Below, one piece after another: positions 44,336 to 53,396 of a DNA stretch of 64,000 bases (position 1 is its first letter; each line of letters begins with the position of its first letter). Location of the stretch: the NCBI RefSeq assembly GCF_020524325.1, contig NZ_JAIVKY010000007.1:434001-498000 (forward strand), read 5' to 3'. Below the pieces are notes generated by a model. It was not told where the DNA came from and did not search any database. It was given only the letters and a program-made list of their open reading frames with translations. The position numbers and the translations under genes were made by a program. This stretch comes from Sutcliffiella horikoshii (lineage in GTDB: Bacteria > Bacillota > Bacilli > Bacillales > Bacillaceae_I).

Positions 44336-46222
44336 ATGAGTAAAACACCTACTATATCTTTATGTATGATTGTAAAAAATGAAGAAAAGTACCTTAAAAA
44401 ATGCTTAACAAGTGTGATGAATTCAGTCGACGAAATTGTTATTGTTGACACCGGATCAACAGACGCAACACTGGACATTGCGAGAGAATTTGGAGCAAGG
44501 ATTTATCAATACGAGTGGAATAATGACTTTTCTGAAGCAAGAAACCATGCAATAAATTATGCAGAAAAGGAATATATACTTATTTTAGATGCAGATGAAT
44601 GTATTGAGTTACATGGCAGTATTCTTAAGGATTTAAAAGAACGTAGAGATTATTACGTCACAAAGATCAAGAATTTTTCATCTGCTGGATTTATTAGGTA
44701 TCATGAAGCAATACGCATATTTAAAAATAATATTGGCTTAAGATATTTTGGGAAAATTCACGAGCATATTAATATTGAGGAAACGAATAAAAATTATTCA
44801 CGAGGCTATACGAATTTTTTAATTAACCATGAGGGTTATAAGGAGGAAGTTGTTACTGAAAGGAATAAAATCCAAAGAAATTTACAATTGTTATTAAAAG
44901 AAATATCTTGCAATCCCTCGGGTTATAATTTTTTTAATCTAGCGAAACAATATAAGCAAATGGGTAAAATTGACGATGCTTTAGAGTGCTTTAAGAATAG
45001 CTTTAACCTCAGCAAACTTAGCAATTATAAGAACGAATTATTATTTCACATCATTGATTGTTTACGCCAACAAAAAAGATATATTGAAGCTCTTAGAGTT
45101 TCAGAAGATGCTATATTCCTATTTCCTAATTATACAGATATACATTTTATTCGGGGCAGAGTTTACTTTGAACTAGATTATTGGGAACAAGCTGAAGAAT
45201 CTTTCAGAAAATGTATAAGCATTGGGGAAGTGCAAAATTCTTCCACAACCGAAGGTGTGGGAGATTACTGGTCTTATTATTATTTAAGTGAAGTATTAAT
45301 TAAAAAAGGAGATAGAATTGGTGCATTAGAAAATTTAATGTTTGCTATCAAATCTAAACACGGCTTTTATCAAGCGTTAGAAAAATATGTAAGGCTAATG
45401 ACAGAAGTTAATATTGAGGCCAATGAAATTTTTAATGTATTATCAAGTGTTCATAAGATAGAAACTAGAGAAGATATTTTAAACACCGTTCAGAGCCTTT
45501 ATTTTTTAAGAAATCCGCTATTGTTTATATATACTCAAAAATTTAATTTAAATATAAATAATAATGTATTGGCTGTGGCTTATATGTATGGAAAAAAATA
45601 TAATCTAGCTTTAGAACTCTGGAATGAACAAAAGAATATACCGGAAGAAAATAAAAGGGATGTCTTACTTTTATCCATTATTTTGAAGAGCAAAGAACTT
45701 ATTTTAAAATTGGAATGTAGTCCAGAAGAGAAAAAGTTTTATTGTTTGATGGCAAATCACGAGTTTGATAAAGTTAATGAAACTCCTGGGAATATTGAAA
45801 AGGTTTTCCTGGAAATTAGCGAAGGATTATTAAAATTAAAAGAATACAAAACTTTTTTTGAAATTTCGAAATTGGTCCCACGACTAACTTCTAATGGAAA
45901 ATATAATTTGTCGAAAATTTTATATAATTATGGATTCTACAAGCAAGCGGCAGAATTACTATTAGAAATAATTAATAAGGACCCTCTTAACATTAAAGTG
46001 ATGGAACTTCTTGGAGATATTTTTTATACAAATGATAACTTTGACCAATCTTTATTTTATTTTTCATCCGTACTCAATGTGCAAGAGGGCTATAGCGTAT
46101 ATTTCAAATTATACAAATTGTATATTAAATTTAATAAATCTGAGGCGTCAAACATTAAAAGTATATTAAATTCATTCCCTAGCTCACAATTTCTTAATGT
46201 TAAGGTGGAATCAACAATATGA
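44336..46222 (+). CDS. Family 2 glycosyltransferase with TPR region; probable flagellin glycosyltransferase
   Basis: 628-residue cytoplasmic protein. Residues 1-110 are a GT-A core: ISLCMIVKNEEKYLKKCL, VIVDTGSTDATLDIARE, WNNDFSEARNHAI and metal site ILDADECIE. Residues about 190-610 are helical with several TPR-type units (YNFFNLAKQYKQMGKIDDAL, HFIRGRVYFELDYWEQAE, VMELLGDIFYTNDNFDQSL). This GT2-TPR layout is typical of SunS-like and other protein glycosyltransferases. It lies between hag and flaG, and its DNA is much more AT-rich than the flagellar genes. TTGGAGGG precedes the ATG. Overlaps the next gene by four bases. Flagellin as acceptor is inferred from position. Confidence 0.83.
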   Translation: MSKTPTISLCMIVKNEEKYLKKCLTSVMNSVDEIVIVDTGSTDATLDIAREFGARIYQYEWNNDFSEARNHAINYAEKEYILILDADECIELHGSILKDLKERRDYYVTKIKNFSSAGFIRYHEAIRIFKNNIGLRYFGKIHEHINIEETNKNYSRGYTNFLINHEGYKEEVVTERNKIQRNLQLLLKEISCNPSGYNFFNLAKQYKQMGKIDDALECFKNSFNLSKLSNYKNELLFHIIDCLRQQKRYIEALRVSEDAIFLFPNYTDIHFIRGRVYFELDYWEQAEESFRKCISIGEVQNSSTTEGVGDYWSYYYLSEVLIKKGDRIGALENLMFAIKSKHGFYQALEKYVRLMTEVNIEANEIFNVLSSVHKIETREDILNTVQSLYFLRNPLLFIYTQKFNLNINNNVLAVAYMYGKKYNLALELWNEQKNIPEENKRDVLLLSIILKSKELILKLECSPEEKKFYCLMANHEFDKVNETPGNIEKVFLEISEGLLKLKEYKTFFEISKLVPRLTSNGKYNLSKILYNYGFYKQAAELLLEIINKDPLNIKVMELLGDIFYTNDNFDQSLFYFSSVLNVQEGYSVYFKLYKLYIKFNKSEASNIKSILNSFPSSQFLNVKVESTI

Positions 46223-49200
46223 AACAACTTAAAAAAGTACTAATCATTGCACATATTTTCCCACCTATAGGCGGATCTGGTGTACAACGTACACTGAAAT
46301 TTGTAAAGTATTTAGAGACAAACGGATGGCAACCAACAGTTGTTACTGTAGGGAATTCCAAATACCCTTTTATTGATCAAACTTTAGTTGAGCAAATTCC
46401 TAAAAATATAGAGGTCATAAGATTTGATGAGCCAGATAACATAAACAATGAGAATATTAAGGAATTACTTTCATTATTAAATGGAGTGGTTTCCAACAAA
46501 AATTTATTGAAAGAATACTTGAGGTTTTTAAATGAAAATAAGGAAAAATTAGTGCAGTTAGTATTACCAGATCAATATTTAATGTGGGCAAATGTGGTCT
46601 TGAAGAATTTGGATAAAAAGATTAAGTTAGAAAACTTCGATCTTATATATTCTACATCCGGACCATATTCAGATCATATTATAGGCTATTATTTAAAAGA
46701 AAAACACAATAAACCATGGGTAATCGACATTAGGGATGAATGGTCCAATAATCCATACTTTCAAGTTAGTGATAAGGGTAACATTTTCTATAAAACTAGT
46801 ATGGAAATTGAAAGTGAAATTCTAAGAAAGGCTGATAAGGTAGTTACAACTACACCGTTAACCACTAAAAATTATATAGATAATTTTAATCTGGATTGTG
46901 AAAAAGTGAATACTATTACAAATGGTTATGATGAGGAAGACTTCATTAATTTAGAACAAGTTCTGCCACGAAATAAGAGATTCACAATGGTTCATAATGG
47001 TTTATTTTATTCAGTACGAACACCAGAAACTATTCTAAGAGCAATACATAATCTTATTTCAAAAAAAATAATAGAGAAAAACTTAATTAAAATGGTATTT
47101 ACATGGTCTGAAAAAGATTCTACCTGGTTAAAACTAATAAATGAGTTGAATCTTGAAGATGTTGTGGATTTTAAAGGCTATCTAAACCATAAGGAAAGTC
47201 TTGAATTAGCAAATCAATCTGACGCATTACTACTTGTCGTAGGACCAGACAATAAAGATAATGGAATGTATCCTGGTAAAATGTTTGAATATTTAAGATT
47301 TCAAAAACCAATCATTTCTTTAGCGCCTTCAGGTGGGGTAGTTGAAAAGATAATAGACCAAAATAATAGAGGCCAGAATGTTGACTTTCACAATATTGAA
47401 GGAATAGAAGAGGCTATTTTTAAGTATTATAAAAAATGGTTAACATTAGAAGAAAATCATTTTCCAGTTAGTGATGGAATTAAATTATATGAACGAAAGA
47501 GTCTTACTAAGGAATTGACAGAGACTTTTGATGAAAGTATAGAAGTTTTCAATAAAAAACAAGACAGTAAGAAAAATCTAAAAAAAGAAATAGAAGAAAC
47601 AATTGATAATGGAAATACTGAAAGGGCTAAAGATCTGAGTGCTATATACATACAAGAATATGGATATGACATGAAGGTATATTCTTGGTTAGGGATAATC
47701 TCTATCTTGGAAAATGACAACGAAGGAGCTATTTATTACTTTCAAGAAGGGTTGAAGTTTGGGGATGACAATATGGATCTCCATTATAATCTCGGATATT
47801 CATATCTTAATATAAAAGACGCAAAATCTGCACTAATTCATTTTAAAAAAGCATTGAATTGTTGCACTGATGCTACATTAAAAAATGAAATTAAACAATA
47901 CATAAATCAAGTTACAGAAGACTATCAAGAAAAGCAAAAACTCGTTTTTTTCTCTATTCACGGTGGAGATAAATTTCTACAAGAAATTATTAATGGTTTA
48001 AAAGAAGATTATGAAATCAGGAAAATTATTGTTACTGATCTAATGCAAGTAGAGGAAGGGATGAAATGGGCTGATATTTGTTGGTTTGATTGGTGTGATA
48101 AGTTACTAGAATATGGAAGTAGTCTTGAGGTTGCAAAGACACGAAGAATAATTTGCAGGTTACATCGGTATGAGGTATTTACAACAAATCCTGAAAAAGT
48201 TATTTGGGAAAATATTGATAGATTAATTTTTGTGTCAAATCACATATATGAAATTGCAAAAGAAAGAATAAGTTTGCCTAAAGAAAAAATATCAATAATT
48301 CCTAATGGTATTAATCAGACAAGATTTGAATACAGAGATAGGAAAAAAGGGTATAACTTGGCTGTACTTGGCCACATTAATATGAGAAAAAATCCAATGC
48401 TTATTCTTCATTATTTCCATGAATTACTTAAAGTTGATTCTAGATACAAATTGTACTTTGCAGGAGATTTTTCGGGAGATTTGGAGCGTGGTACATTGGA
48501 GATTTATATGAAAAATATGGTAAAAAAGTTAGGTTTAGAGAAAAAAGTGTTTTTCGACGGATTTATTGAAAATAAGAATCTTCCTGAATGGTTAGCTGAT
48601 AAAAATTATCTGGTAACAGGTAGTATAAGCGAGGGCCACCCAGTAGGAATTATGGAAGGTATGAGTTGTGGACTCAAACCAGTTGTGCATGCCTATCCAG
48701 GTATTGAAGAACATTATCCGATTGAATATTCTTACAAAAGTGTAAATGACTTTATTGAGGCGATAAAAGGAGATTATTCTAGTCAAGAATACTATGATTT
48801 TATTAAAAAAAACTATTCCTTGGAAAAACAATTAGATTCTATTAAAAATGTACTATTAAGTGATGTAAATAGTTTCGATGACGAAAAAGTAGTGGAGAAG
48901 GAAAAAATAATAAACATAGAAAAAGTACAAGAATTTTATGACGATTTTATTGACCATTTAAAGAAGGATAGAGAAAGACCTAATCAACGACATGAATATA
49001 TTAAAAATAGACTAAAGAAATTAGTTAAAAAAGGAGATAGAGTATTAGATTTGGGGTGTGGAATAGGTATTACTACAGAGTACATTTCCAGATTAGGGGT
49101 ATCAAAAGTTATAGGGGTAGATCTATCACCAAAATTAATCAATTTCGCCAAGAGTTCAGTAAAAGATGTAGAATTTTTGGTGAATGATATTACTAACATT

Positions 49201-49560
49201 TCATTGGATGAAAAATTTGATGTAATAACATTATGTGATGTAGTGGAACATATTCCTAGAGATAGATACAAGGACTTGTTTAGTACCATAAGTAAACACT
49301 TAACTGATAGTGGAATTGTCTATATAACTGTACCTGACCCTCAATATAATGATTTTCTTAGAGAAACAACTCCTGAAAAAATGCAAATAATAGATAATAG
49401 TGTTACTTTAGATGAGATATTTGACTTATGCAAAATGAATAATCTGAAAATAAAGTTTACTAACATGTTTGGTGTATGGTTGCCCAACGAATACAATGAA
49501 TATATCCTCGTGAATAACAATCAAGGGATGGACACCTGGATAAATTATTACATTAGATGA
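46219..49560 (+). CDS. GT4 - TPR - GT4 - methyltransferase fusion protein, probable flagellin modification enzyme
   Basis: 1113-residue protein with four parts. Residues 1-430: GT4-like domain (HIFPPIGGSGVQRTLKF, IDIRDEWSNNPYF, MFEYLRFQKPIISLAP). About 450-570: charged linker and TPR pair (YSWLGIISILENDNEGAIYY, DLHYNLGYSYLNIKDAKSAL). About 575-870: second GT4 domain (IPNGINQTRF, LGHINMRKNPMLIL, SISEGHPVGIMEGMSCGLKP). About 935-1105: class I methyltransferase (VLDLGCGIGITTEYI, VIGVDLSP, CDVVEHIPRDRY). Coupled by ATGA overlap to the GT2-TPR gene. Together they could add two or more sugars and one methyl group to flagellin; this is inference. DNA is very AT-rich. Confidence 0.83.
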   Translation: MKQLKKVLIIAHIFPPIGGSGVQRTLKFVKYLETNGWQPTVVTVGNSKYPFIDQTLVEQIPKNIEVIRFDEPDNINNENIKELLSLLNGVVSNKNLLKEYLRFLNENKEKLVQLVLPDQYLMWANVVLKNLDKKIKLENFDLIYSTSGPYSDHIIGYYLKEKHNKPWVIDIRDEWSNNPYFQVSDKGNIFYKTSMEIESEILRKADKVVTTTPLTTKNYIDNFNLDCEKVNTITNGYDEEDFINLEQVLPRNKRFTMVHNGLFYSVRTPETILRAIHNLISKKIIEKNLIKMVFTWSEKDSTWLKLINELNLEDVVDFKGYLNHKESLELANQSDALLLVVGPDNKDNGMYPGKMFEYLRFQKPIISLAPSGGVVEKIIDQNNRGQNVDFHNIEGIEEAIFKYYKKWLTLEENHFPVSDGIKLYERKSLTKELTETFDESIEVFNKKQDSKKNLKKEIEETIDNGNTERAKDLSAIYIQEYGYDMKVYSWLGIISILENDNEGAIYYFQEGLKFGDDNMDLHYNLGYSYLNIKDAKSALIHFKKALNCCTDATLKNEIKQYINQVTEDYQEKQKLVFFSIHGGDKFLQEIINGLKEDYEIRKIIVTDLMQVEEGMKWADICWFDWCDKLLEYGSSLEVAKTRRIICRLHRYEVFTTNPEKVIWENIDRLIFVSNHIYEIAKERISLPKEKISIIPNGINQTRFEYRDRKKGYNLAVLGHINMRKNPMLILHYFHELLKVDSRYKLYFAGDFSGDLERGTLEIYMKNMVKKLGLEKKVFFDGFIENKNLPEWLADKNYLVTGSISEGHPVGIMEGMSCGLKPVVHAYPGIEEHYPIEYSYKSVNDFIEAIKGDYSSQEYYDFIKKNYSLEKQLDSIKNVLLSDVNSFDDEKVVEKEKIINIEKVQEFYDDFIDHLKKDRERPNQRHEYIKNRLKKLVKKGDRVLDLGCGIGITTEYISRLGVSKVIGVDLSPKLINFAKSSVKDVEFLVNDITNISLDEKFDVITLCDVVEHIPRDRYKDLFSTISKHLTDSGIVYITVPDPQYNDFLRETTPEKMQIIDNSVTLDEIFDLCKMNNLKIKFTNMFGVWLPNEYNEYILVNNNQGMDTWINYYIR

Positions 49561-49607
49561 AAGTTTTAAGTCACTGAAAAACGTATTAATGATTATTGAT
49601 TATTTAA

Positions 49608-49637
49608 GAGTCTGTATATTTATTGCAGGCTTTTTTT
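49608..49637 (+). terminator. Terminator after the glycosyltransferase pair
   Basis: AGTCTG (49610-49615) pairs with CAGGCT (49626-49631) with one G-T pair, then a run of seven T. Short stem but a good T-run, 50 bases after the stop. Confidence 0.7.
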
Positions 49638-49725
49638 ATTGGGAATTTTAACGTTTCGAGCTAGCAAAAAGCTTTTCCTATTTAAGAATGAAGATGTTGG
49701 TGGTGAGTATATGTTAATTTTTCAC

Positions 49726-49752
49726 TTCACAATTCTCATGTTTAACCGATAA
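49726..49752 (+). promoter_or_regulatory. Possible sigma-D promoter for flaG-fliDST
   Basis: TTCA (49726-49729), 15-base spacer, ACCGATAA (49745-49752). The -10 matches sigma-D consensus GCCGATAT at six of eight bases; the -35 is weak. It is the best candidate in front of flaG, whose operon is sigma-D dependent in B. subtilis. Confidence 0.4.
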
Positions 49753-49791
49753 TAAACTAGATAATAGTAAAATTAAGTCGGAGGAATCCCC

Positions 49792-50136
49792 TTGGAAATT
49801 AACAATACTGGGTCATTTGTAGAAAATACAACTAAAATTCAAAATCAAAAAGCAATATCTCATGAAGTGAAAAAATCTTTACAGAGAACAAAAGAGAATC
49901 TTCCAGAATTAAGTGAAGAAAGGATGGAAGAGATTGTTGAAGGGTTAAATAAGTTTGTTAACCCAGTCAATGTTTCTGTTCGATTTGAGTTACATGAAAG
50001 GCTTGAGGAGTACTATGTAAAAGTAGTAGATATAGCGACAGACGAAGTTCTAAGGGAAATCCCTTCCAAGAAATTTTTAGATATGTATGCGGCGATGACC
50101 GAGTATATGGGGTTGTTCGTTGATAAAAAGATTTAG
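49792..50136 (+). CDS. flaG: Flagellar protein FlaG (YvyC)
   Basis: 114-residue FlaG family protein. The N-terminal third is polar; the C-terminal domain has the family blocks LNKFVNPVNVSVRFELHE, LEEYYVKVVDIATDEVLRE and IPSKKFLDMYAAMTEYMG. In many species FlaG affects filament length. TTG start at 49792 with GGAGGA six bases upstream. It directly precedes fliD. Confidence 0.92.
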   Translation: MEINNTGSFVENTTKIQNQKAISHEVKKSLQRTKENLPELSEERMEEIVEGLNKFVNPVNVSVRFELHERLEEYYVKVVDIATDEVLREIPSKKFLDMYAAMTEYMGLFVDKKI

Positions 50137-50148
50137 GTGGTGAAGGAT

Positions 50149-51903
50149 ATGCGCTTAACTGGATTTCAAAGTGGGTTGGATATAAATCAGATGGTAAGTG
50201 ATCTGATGAAAGCCCAGCGTATGCCAATGAACAAATTGACACAGCAGAAGCAGCTGCTAGAGTGGAAGCGGGATGACTACCGCGAGACAAATAGATTATT
50301 GAACGATTTCCGAAATCTTTCTTTTGATATGACATTGCAGCGTACCTACTCGCAAAAACAGGTCACTTCTACAAATGACAAGGTTTCTGCTACAGCAACT
50401 TCTTCAGCATCAAATGTTTCCTACAGTATTAAGGATGCACAGGTAGCAACAGTGGCCACAAATAGCTCTACCGCTTCCATGATGGAGGGTACAAACAAGC
50501 TTGATACAACTAAAAGCTTATGGGAGCAAAGGGGAGAAATTGCAAATTATGATTCGCTCACACCAATCGTTCCTGCCACCACTCTAACTGGAGCTACAGA
50601 TCGTATTCAAGTTGGGACTGGGCTTGACCGAAACGATATGTCCTTAGTTAAAGTGAAAAAAAGCGCAGGGGAAATGATTACCTATACAATGGTGGACAGT
50701 GCTGACCAGTTTGAAACCGGAAAAAATCAAGCGTATTACAATGAAACGACAGGCGAAATCGTATTTAATAACACCTTAGATGCTGGAGCAGTGGTGGAAG
50801 TGCCTGCTAATTATCGTTTTTCTATCACGACCTATAATCAGGCAGGGGAAGCGCAGGATAATGAGTTTAATTTCCATGCAGATACCACGATGGACGAAAT
50901 CGTTTCCAAAATAAACAATTCCTCTCTTGGGCTTACCGCTTTTTATGATGAGCATAATGGTGGATTAGTTCTTAGCAAAAGAGAGGCCGGTAATTTCAAC
51001 GGTGCTGGTAATGAAATTGAGTTTCAAGGGACGTTTTTAACAGGTGTCTTGAATCTTGATCAAAGCAAGGAGAATGGTGGGACGGCTGCATCTGTTACGA
51101 TTAACGGAGTCACAACTCAGCGTAATTCTAACACTTTCACCATAAACGGTGTAACCTTCAATTTAAAAGAAAATATGTCTCCAGGTGAGTCAGCGACCAT
51201 CAACGTGGCGAACGATACAGATAAGACCTTCAATGCAATAAAGGATTATATAACAAAATACAATGAACTGATTGAAAAAATTAACGGAAAGACAGGTGAA
51301 CCTGTCTACCGCGACTATAAGCCGTTGTCCGATGAAGAAAAAGAAGCCTTGTCGGAAAAGCAGGTTGAACAGTGGGAAGAAAAAGCTAGAAGTGGACTAT
51401 TGCGAAATGATTCTATTCTAAATTCTGGCTTAGGTAAAATGAGATCGGCCATGTATGAGTCTGTTTCAGGTTTAAATGGACAATATGATCAGCTGGCACA
51501 ACTGGGAATAACTACGAGCGCAAATTACCGTGATAAAGGAAAACTCCTTATCAATGAAGATAAATTGAGAACGGCAATTGCTAATGACCCTAATTCAGTA
51601 ATGCAGATGTTCACTTCGAATGGTGAAAATGGAACAGGACTTGGGATAGCAAGGAAGTTACGTGAAGCAGCAGGAGCCACCATCTCCGGCATCGAAGCCC
51701 GCGCCGGTAACGCAACCCGCACTGCCCAGCAATTCACCATCGGCCGTGAACTATTAAATGTCGACCAACGCATCTCTGCTTTCGAACGCCGTATGCAAAC
51801 AGTGGAAGACCGCTACTGGCGCCAATTCACTGCTATGGAAAAAGCTATCGGACAATCTAACCAACAATCCACGCAATTAATGAGTCAATTTTTCAGTGGC
51901 TGA
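50149..51903 (+). CDS. fliD: Flagellar cap protein FliD
   Basis: 584-residue filament cap (HAP2) that promotes flagellin insertion. N-terminal MRLTGFQSGLDINQMVSDLM with the helix RMPMNKLTQQKQLLEWKRDD, and C-terminal coiled coil RISAFERRMQTVEDRYWRQF followed by FTAMEKAIGQSNQQS. The middle is the variable capping domain. An in-frame GTG at 50137 overlaps the AGGTGG ribosome site (50135-50140), so ATG at 50149 is chosen. fliS follows after 19 bases. Confidence 0.95.
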   Translation: MRLTGFQSGLDINQMVSDLMKAQRMPMNKLTQQKQLLEWKRDDYRETNRLLNDFRNLSFDMTLQRTYSQKQVTSTNDKVSATATSSASNVSYSIKDAQVATVATNSSTASMMEGTNKLDTTKSLWEQRGEIANYDSLTPIVPATTLTGATDRIQVGTGLDRNDMSLVKVKKSAGEMITYTMVDSADQFETGKNQAYYNETTGEIVFNNTLDAGAVVEVPANYRFSITTYNQAGEAQDNEFNFHADTTMDEIVSKINNSSLGLTAFYDEHNGGLVLSKREAGNFNGAGNEIEFQGTFLTGVLNLDQSKENGGTAASVTINGVTTQRNSNTFTINGVTFNLKENMSPGESATINVANDTDKTFNAIKDYITKYNELIEKINGKTGEPVYRDYKPLSDEEKEALSEKQVEQWEEKARSGLLRNDSILNSGLGKMRSAMYESVSGLNGQYDQLAQLGITTSANYRDKGKLLINEDKLRTAIANDPNSVMQMFTSNGENGTGLGIARKLREAAGATISGIEARAGNATRTAQQFTIGRELLNVDQRISAFERRMQTVEDRYWRQFTAMEKAIGQSNQQSTQLMSQFFSG

Positions 51904-51922
51904 TAACAAGGAGTGAACAACT

Positions 51923-52324
51923 ATGGCAATGAAAAACCCTTACCAAGCCTACCAGCAAAATTCCGTCAATACCGCAACACCTGGGGAATTGACGTTGATG
52001 CTTTACAACGGGGCTATCAAGTTTATGAAGCTTGCCAAAAAGGGAATGGAAGAAAAGAATATTGAAATGAAAAACACAAACCTGATCAAAGCGCAGAAAA
52101 TCATTCAGGAACTGATGGTCACATTGGACACGAGTCATGATGTCGGGAAGTCGATGATGACGATGTATGATTATATGAACCGTCGCCTTATTGATGCGAA
52201 TTTAAAAAACGACGCTACTATTGTAGACGAAGTGGAAGGGCTTATGATGGAGTTTCGTGATGCCTGGAAGCAGGTTATTCAGGCAAACCGCCAGCAGGCA
52301 TTTGTTCAAGGTGGACAGGCGTAA
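51923..52324 (+). CDS. fliS: Flagellin export chaperone FliS
   Basis: 133-residue helical chaperone that binds the C-terminus of flagellin. Family marks: NPYQAYQQNSVNTATPGELT, LMLYNGAIKFMKLAKKGM, TLDTSHDVGKSMMTMYDYMN. AAGGAG precedes the ATG. Its TAA stop overlaps the fliT ATG (TAATG). Confidence 0.96.
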   Translation: MAMKNPYQAYQQNSVNTATPGELTLMLYNGAIKFMKLAKKGMEEKNIEMKNTNLIKAQKIIQELMVTLDTSHDVGKSMMTMYDYMNRRLIDANLKNDATIVDEVEGLMMEFRDAWKQVIQANRQQAFVQGGQA

Positions 52325-52677
52325 TGAACGTCGTTGAAAACCTGGATAAAGTCACTACACATCTTTTGACATTGCTTGATGGACCTTTACCGGCCGAAGA
52401 AAGCCGGGACGCATTTTTGGAAGAGATAGATAAGGTGTTGCAGATCAGAGACTCCCTGTTAGAACGTCTTGCCCCACCTTTTTCAGAAACAGAGATGGCG
52501 CTCGGTAAAAAGGTTGCGCTAGCCAGCCAACAGGTAACTCCTAAGCTTGAAATACTCCATAAACAGTTAAAGCAAGAGTGGGCCCAAATCCAGCAATCCA
52601 AAAAGACTGCCAAGGCATATGGGCAAGCGTATAGCTCTCCGACAGCAGACGGAATGTATTATGACAAAAGAAACTAG
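52324..52677 (+). CDS. fliT: FliT-like flagellar chaperone
   Basis: 117-residue helical protein in the canonical place after fliS and overlapping it by one base, so translated by re-initiation. Residues 1-90 form helices with few aromatic residues; the tail (AYGQAYSSPTADGMYYDKRN) is a flexible, Tyr-rich end as seen in Bacillus FliT, which chaperones FliD. Primary sequence is poorly conserved in this family. Confidence 0.8.
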   Translation: MNVVENLDKVTTHLLTLLDGPLPAEESRDAFLEEIDKVLQIRDSLLERLAPPFSETEMALGKKVALASQQVTPKLEILHKQLKQEWAQIQQSKKTAKAYGQAYSSPTADGMYYDKRN

Positions 52678-52686
52678 GTGCACAGG

Positions 52687-53073
52687 ATGGCTGATTTGAC
52701 AGAAGATGAATTTTTATTGTTAAAAAAATATAATGCCCTGCTCGATACGGTTGAAGAGGCTTTTGCCTATTTAAGTGACGAAAATCAAAACGCCTCCGCA
52801 CCTGTGAAGCGCCAAGTTGTGCTGGATAGCTACGAAGCAATCGGTAAAATTGCAGAAGCTCATGTGAACCTCGTCCTTTTCTTTGAAAATAACGAAGAGG
52901 CTCTTCAGGTCATCGCACAATTTGGTAACCTTGTAGATGAACTCGAACAAATCGGACATTTCGAACAAAACACCGCACCAGAAAAAGAAGCACTACAAAC
53001 CTATATCAAACCAGCATACGAAACATGGAAAAACGAAATCCAACACCATATCCTCCCCCACATCGCCCACTAA
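52687..53073 (+). CDS. Conserved-looking hypothetical protein at end of the fliDST operon
   Basis: 128 residues, acidic and largely helical (DEFLLLKKYNALLDTVEEAF, FFENNEEALQVIAQFGNLVD, KPAYETWKNEIQHHILPHI), no signal peptide, no membrane segment, no motif I recognise. It follows fliT within ten bases and precedes a terminator, so it belongs to the flagellar operon; a third chaperone-like protein is possible. GTG at 52678 and ATG at 52687 are both in frame; the ATG is preferred because TAGGTG lies before it. Confidence 0.7.
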   Translation: MADLTEDEFLLLKKYNALLDTVEEAFAYLSDENQNASAPVKRQVVLDSYEAIGKIAEAHVNLVLFFENNEEALQVIAQFGNLVDELEQIGHFEQNTAPEKEALQTYIKPAYETWKNEIQHHILPHIAH

Positions 53074-53099
53074 CTCTCCAAAGTTTTGGAGGGTTTTTT
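53072..53099 (+). terminator. Terminator of the flaG-fliDST operon
   Basis: AACTCTCCAAA (53072-53082) pairs with TTTGGAGGGTT (53085-53095), then T-run to 53099. It starts inside the stop codon of the last gene. Confidence 0.9.
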
Positions 53100-53144
53100 A
53101 TTATCTGTTTGCTTTGAAGGGCTTTATCCGTAAATGCAAATCCA

Positions 53145-53273
53145 CCTGTTTCCTGCAGTGCAGGGTGTTCGACTCCAGCGGGGGAGCAAAGGTTGGCTGA
53201 GACCCCGCAACGCAGTGAGGAGGCTCAGCCACCTTCCCGCGGAAAGCGAACACCCGGAACGAAAGGAAACAGG
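53145..53273. repeat. Structured intergenic repeat of Bacillaceae type
   Basis: A nested dyad: CCTGTTTCCT (53145-53154) with AGGAAACAGG (53264-53273); GGGTGTTCG (53163-53171) with CGAACACCC (53247-53255); inner GGTTGGCTGAG with CTCAGCCACC. It is GC-rich compared with its surroundings. The core with GACCCCGCA, GAGGAGGCTCAGCC and CGCGGAAAGCGAA resembles a dispersed element I recall from many Bacillus-group genomes. Short ORFs across it look spurious. Role unknown; could be a non-coding RNA or a small mobile repeat. Confidence 0.75.
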
Positions 53274-53396
53274 AAGTAGACGAGATACCATCTCAATTTT
53301 TCATGAAAGTTTTCCCACCCATACGCATATACTTGTTTCACCCCACAAGAACAAGCCAACCCAAAACCATTCACAAATTCTTAATAATTCTTTTAC

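Noticed and set aside
52937-53200. ORF overlapping the end of the last flagellar operon gene
   Set aside because: Lys/Ser-rich translation of an out-of-frame region that runs through a clear terminator.
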